A stretch of DNA of 7,743 bases from an uncultured Actinomycetes bacterium. GTDB taxonomy: Bacteria; Actinomycetota; Actinomycetes; S36-B12. Positions 5,461 through 7,743 of this stretch are shown here, one piece after another. The notes below the pieces were generated by a model. It was not told the DNA's origin. It saw only the letters and a list, made by a program, of their open reading frames with translations, and did no database searches. Both the position numbers and the translations under genes were made by a program. The stretch lies in the NCBI GenBank assembly GCA_937902285.1, contig CALGTB010000087.1:1-7743 (forward strand), written 5' to 3'. Positions within the stretch are counted from its first letter, which is position 1. The number at the start of each line of letters is the position of its first letter.

Positions 5461-7299
5461 GTGACAGACACAGCAGTGTCGACCTCCGCAGGCTCGACCC
5501 GCGGCGGCGGCCTCTCGGCCATGCTTCTTCCCGAGCTCAAGCAGCTCGCCCAGCAGCTGGGCATCACCGGCGCGAGCGGCATGCGCAAGGGCGACCTTGT
5601 CGCCGCCATCGGAGAGCGCCAGCGTCCCTCGACGCCGCAGGCTTCGGCTGAGCCCTCGGAGCGACCCCGGCGCTCCGCTCGCCGCGAGCAGGCACCCGCC
5701 GAGGCGACGTCCGACGCACCGCAGGCCCAGGCCGCGCCGTCATCAGACGGCGACCAGGACGCCAGCAACGACCGCGGCGGCGACCGGAACGACCGGAACA
5801 ACAACGACCGCAATGGCGGCAATGACCGGAACAGCGGCAACGACCGCAATGGCGGCAACGACCGGAACAACAACGACCGCAATGGCGGCAATGACCGGAA
5901 CAGCGGGAATGACCGCAACAACGACCGCAACCGGAATGACCGCAACAACAACGACCGGAACAGCGGCAACGATCGCAACAACAACGACCGCAACCGGAAT
6001 GACCGCAACAACGACCGCGGCCCTGACCGCGACCGCACTGACGGCTTCGAGGGAAGCCGTCGGCGCCGTGGGCGCGACCGTGGCCGTGACCGCAACCGCG
6101 ATCGCACGCCGGGCGGCTACAGCGACGTCGAGCCGGAGATCTTCGCCGACGACGTGCTGGTGCCGGTGGCCGGCATCCTCGATGTCCAGGAGAACTACGC
6201 GTTCGTCCGCACGACCGGCTACCTGCCGGGGCCGAATGACGTCTATGTCTCCCTGTCGATGGTCCGTCGGCACGGCCTGCGCAAGGGCGACGCCATCATG
6301 GGCGCCATCAAGCAGCCGCCGGAGGGCGATCGTCGCGAGAAGTTCAATCCGCTCGTGCGCATCGACACCGTCAACGGCGGCCCCCTCGAGGCGGCCAGGA
6401 ACCGCCCCGAGTTCTCGAAGCTCACGCCGCTGTACCCGCAGGACCGCCTGCGCCTCGAGACGACGCCGGGCAACCTGACAACGCGGGTCATCGACCTCGT
6501 CGCACCGATCGGCAAGGGCCAGCGCGGCCTCATCGTGTCGCCCCCCAAGGCCGGCAAGACGATGGTGCTCCAGTCGATCGCCAATGCGATCGTCACGAAC
6601 AACCCCGAAGTGCACCTCATGGTCGTCCTCGTCGACGAGCGGCCCGAGGAGGTCACCGACATGCAGCGGTCGGTCAAGGGCGAGGTCATCGCGTCCACGT
6701 TCGACCGGCCGGCCGAGGATCACACGATCATCGCGGAGCTGTCGATCGAGCGCGCCAAGCGCCTCGTCGAGCTCGGCCAGGACGTCGTGGTGCTGCTCGA
6801 CTCCATGACCCGACTCGGTCGTGCGTACAACCTCGCGGCACCCGCCTCCGGACGCATCCTGTCGGGCGGCGTCGACTCCACCGCCCTCTACCCGCCGAAG
6901 CGCTTCTTCGGCGCCGCCCGGAACATCGAGAACGGCGGTTCGCTCACGATCCTCGCCACGGCGCTCGTCGAGACGGGCTCGCGCATGGACGAGGTCATCT
7001 TCGAGGAGTTCAAGGGCACCGGGAACATGGAGCTGAAGCTCGACCGGCGCCTCGCAGACAAGCGGGTGTTCCCGGCGGTCGACGTGGACGCGTCCGGCAC
7101 CCGCAAGGAGGACCTCCTCATGTCGGCCGAGGAGCTCAAGATCGTCTGGAAGCTGCGCCGGGTGCTCCACGCCCTCGACCAGCAGCAGTCGATCGAGCTC
7201 CTCCTCACGAAGCTCCGGGAGACCCAGAGCAACTCGGAGTTCCTGCTCCAGGTGCAGAAGACCACGCCGTCCGCGAACGGCTCGCGCGACGACGACTGA
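5461..7299 (+). CDS. rho: Transcription termination factor Rho with long Asn/Asp/Arg-rich insertion
   Basis: A hexameric RNA-dependent ATPase and helicase that ends transcription. The 612-residue product has a Rho N-terminal helical domain (about 20-53), a disordered insertion (about 55-222), the cold-shock-like RNA-binding domain (about 233-310, with YAFVR and NDVYVS), and the motor domain. Walker A is SPPKAGKT (360-367); DERPEEV (392-398) holds the catalytic acid; Walker B ends at Asp447 in VVVLLDSMTR; the Q-loop region is 469-487; the R-loop FKGTG is 517-521; Arg548 in SGTRKE fits the arginine finger. The core closely resembles E. coli Rho. Start: GTG 5461 with AAAGGA upstream; the frame stays open back to 5287, but that stretch lacks a credible start and reads as leader. 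Long insertions are known in actinobacterial Rho (Micrococcus luteus, Mycobacterium); this one is unusually Asn-rich and repetitive. Confidence 0.97.
   Translation: MTDTAVSTSAGSTRGGGLSAMLLPELKQLAQQLGITGASGMRKGDLVAAIGERQRPSTPQASAEPSERPRRSARREQAPAEATSDAPQAQAAPSSDGDQDASNDRGGDRNDRNNNDRNGGNDRNSGNDRNGGNDRNNNDRNGGNDRNSGNDRNNDRNRNDRNNNDRNSGNDRNNNDRNRNDRNNDRGPDRDRTDGFEGSRRRRGRDRGRDRNRDRTPGGYSDVEPEIFADDVLVPVAGILDVQENYAFVRTTGYLPGPNDVYVSLSMVRRHGLRKGDAIMGAIKQPPEGDRREKFNPLVRIDTVNGGPLEAARNRPEFSKLTPLYPQDRLRLETTPGNLTTRVIDLVAPIGKGQRGLIVSPPKAGKTMVLQSIANAIVTNNPEVHLMVVLVDERPEEVTDMQRSVKGEVIASTFDRPAEDHTIIAELSIERAKRLVELGQDVVVLLDSMTRLGRAYNLAAPASGRILSGGVDSTALYPPKRFFGAARNIENGGSLTILATALVETGSRMDEVIFEEFKGTGNMELKLDRRLADKRVFPAVDVDASGTRKEDLLMSAEELKIVWKLRRVLHALDQQQSIELLLTKLRETQSNSEFLLQVQKTTPSANGSRDDD
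5767..6018 (+). repeat. Asn-Asp-Arg repeat tract within rho
   Basis: Residues 103-186 of Rho are made almost only of N, D, R, G and S, mostly as NDR triplets spaced by NN, GGN or SGN. The DNA is repetitive: 5788-5837 recurs exactly at 5857-5906 (50 bp, 69-bp period, 23 residues), and 5916-5949 recurs exactly at 5979-6012 (34 bp, 63-bp period). Both periods are multiples of three, so expansion keeps the frame. AAT codons, otherwise uncommon in so GC-rich a gene, occur repeatedly here. Confidence 0.93.
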
Positions 7300-7342
7300 C
7301 GCCGGCACCGCAACCACGACGGACGCTGCGGCTCGGGCGGGT

Positions 7343-7371
7343 TTCGTGCCTGAACGGGTCGATGGCATACT
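7343..7371 (+). promoter_or_regulatory. Candidate promoter of rpmE
   Basis: TTCGTG (7343-7348) and CATACT (7366-7371) are spaced 17 bases apart, as for a housekeeping sigma factor; the -10 is a good match and the -35 weak. Transcription would start near 7378, at the base of the leader hairpin and about 60 bases before the rpmE start. No strong terminator was seen between rho and this site, so rpmE may also receive read-through from rho. Confidence 0.45.
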
Positions 7372-7379
7372 GATGGCGC

Positions 7380-7420
7380 CCCGGTTCACGGTCATTCCCG
7401 CTGGAATGCGCCGACCCGGG
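7380..7420 (+). promoter_or_regulatory. Two-part hairpin in the rpmE leader, candidate L31 ribosomal-protein leader RNA
   Basis: Inner stem CATTCC (7393-7398) pairs with GGAATG (7403-7408) around loop CGCT; outer stem CCCGG (7380-7384) pairs with CCGGG (7416-7420), separated by an internal loop of 8 and 7 bases. It ends a few bases before the AAGGAG ribosome binding site. Leader RNAs upstream of L31 genes, including an actinobacterial class, have been proposed from comparative genomics as autoregulatory binding sites. Membership here is inferred from position and shape only. Confidence 0.45.
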
Positions 7421-7436
7421 ACCTAGAAGGAGAGAT

Positions 7437-7664
7437 ATGAAGGCCGACATCCACCCCGCGTACGGCGAGACCACCGTCACGTGCACGTGCGGGTCCACGT
7501 TCACCACCCGGAGCACCGCGAAGAACGGCGTGATCCACGCCGACGTCTGCTCGCAGTGCCACCCCTTCTACACCGGCAAGCAGAAGATCCTTGACACCGG
7601 TGGTCGTGTGGCGAAGTTCGAGAGCCGCTACGGCAAGACCGAGAGCACGTCAGACAGCAAGTAG
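7437..7664 (+). CDS. rpmE: 50S ribosomal protein L31, zinc-binding form
   Basis: A 75-residue protein of the large ribosomal subunit that helps bridge the two subunits. It opens MKADIHPAYGE, typical of the family, and has the four zinc ligands Cys16, Cys18, Cys38 and Cys41 (CxC then CxxC), so it is the zinc-containing type rather than the cysteine-free type made under zinc starvation. The family motif CHPFYTGKQK follows. AAGGAG lies 6-7 bases before the ATG. It follows rho, as in most actinobacteria, where prfA usually comes next; that gene is beyond the window. Its own promoter and a leader hairpin lie upstream and a terminator-like hairpin immediately downstream. Confidence 0.97.
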   Translation: MKADIHPAYGETTVTCTCGSTFTTRSTAKNGVIHADVCSQCHPFYTGKQKILDTGGRVAKFESRYGKTESTSDSK

Positions 7665-7669
7665 TTCTC

Positions 7670-7689
7670 CCCCGGGCGCCGGCCCGGGG
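7670..7689 (+). terminator. Hairpin terminator after rpmE
   Basis: CCCCGGGC (7670-7677) pairs perfectly with GCCCGGGG (7682-7689) around a GCCG loop, starting 5 bases after the rpmE stop. No T-run follows. Position and stability suggest a terminator or a 3'-end stabilising hairpin. Confidence 0.65.
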
Positions 7690-7743
7690 TCGGCCGCGTG
7701 TCTCCCCCGTCGCGCGGTCGACCCCCGACCGGCGCCCGGTTCA
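7690..7743. other. Structured intergenic end of window
   Basis: CGGTCG (7715-7720) pairs with CGACCG (7726-7731) around ACCCC. In addition CCGGCGCCCGG (7729-7739) is the exact reverse complement of CCGGGCGCCGG (7672-7682), an 11-bp pairing that would compete with the hairpin 7670-7689. No coding sequence is visible before the window ends. Confidence 0.5.

Noticed and set aside
5788..6012. CRISPR-like spaced repeats in rho
   Set aside because: Repeats are in frame, encode NDR units, have no unique spacers, and lie inside a conserved gene.
7308..7331. Possible terminator after rho (CCGCA/TGCGG)
   Set aside because: Five pairs with a 14-base loop and no T-run; not convincing at this GC content.
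5743..7395. Open minus-strand frame of about 550 codons opposite rho
   Set aside because: Its valine/alanine repeats are only the antisense of the NDR tract; rho on the other strand is unmistakable.

Overview
The window is chromosomal DNA from a high-GC Gram-positive bacterium, almost certainly an actinobacterium and perhaps of the Micrococcales. The grounds are very high GC with G/C at third codon positions, the actinobacterial order hom-thrC-thrB-rho-rpmE, and a Rho factor with a long Asn/Asp/Arg insertion of the actinobacterial kind. The genus cannot be read from the sequence.

Layout. Bases 1-811 (minus strand) hold the first 270 codons of a gene that runs off the left edge. It is a degenerate relative of the neighbouring aquaporin: a clear first half with NPA changed to SPA, no second NPA half, and a Pro/Glu/Val tail ending in a tandem seven-residue repeat. 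A perfect 18-bp hairpin (944-984) separates it from a complete water-type aquaporin (1000-1746, minus). The 170-bp divergent region 1747-1916 carries a perfect 17-bp palindrome in front of the aquaporin and a weak candidate promoter for hom. On the plus strand, hom (1917-3218), thrC (3221-4279) and thrB (4282-5208) form a tight threonine biosynthesis operon; both junctions are the same eight bases, TAGCCATG, leaving 2 bp between genes. A 252-bp region then holds an extended -10 promoter and a leader RNA, followed by rho (5461-7299). A 137-bp region with a promoter and a two-part hairpin precedes rpmE (7437-7664), and a strong terminator-like hairpin follows it. The window ends before the next gene, which in this gene order is usually prfA.

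How the genes work together. Hom, ThrC and ThrB turn aspartate semialdehyde into threonine through homoserine and phosphohomoserine, and the ACT domain on Hom is the expected feedback sensor. Rho and ribosomal protein L31 are housekeeping genes of transcription termination and translation with their own regulatory leaders. The two MIP-family genes are unrelated to threonine synthesis; they look like a local tandem duplication in which one copy has diverged strongly.

Most interesting points: the half-aquaporin with its repeat tail, the palindrome in front of the intact aquaporin, the Asn-rich repeat insertion in Rho with long exact DNA repeats, and the candidate regulatory leaders of rho and rpmE. 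There is no gene-free stretch over 300 bases, and I see no tRNA, rRNA, CRISPR array, insertion sequence or phage gene.
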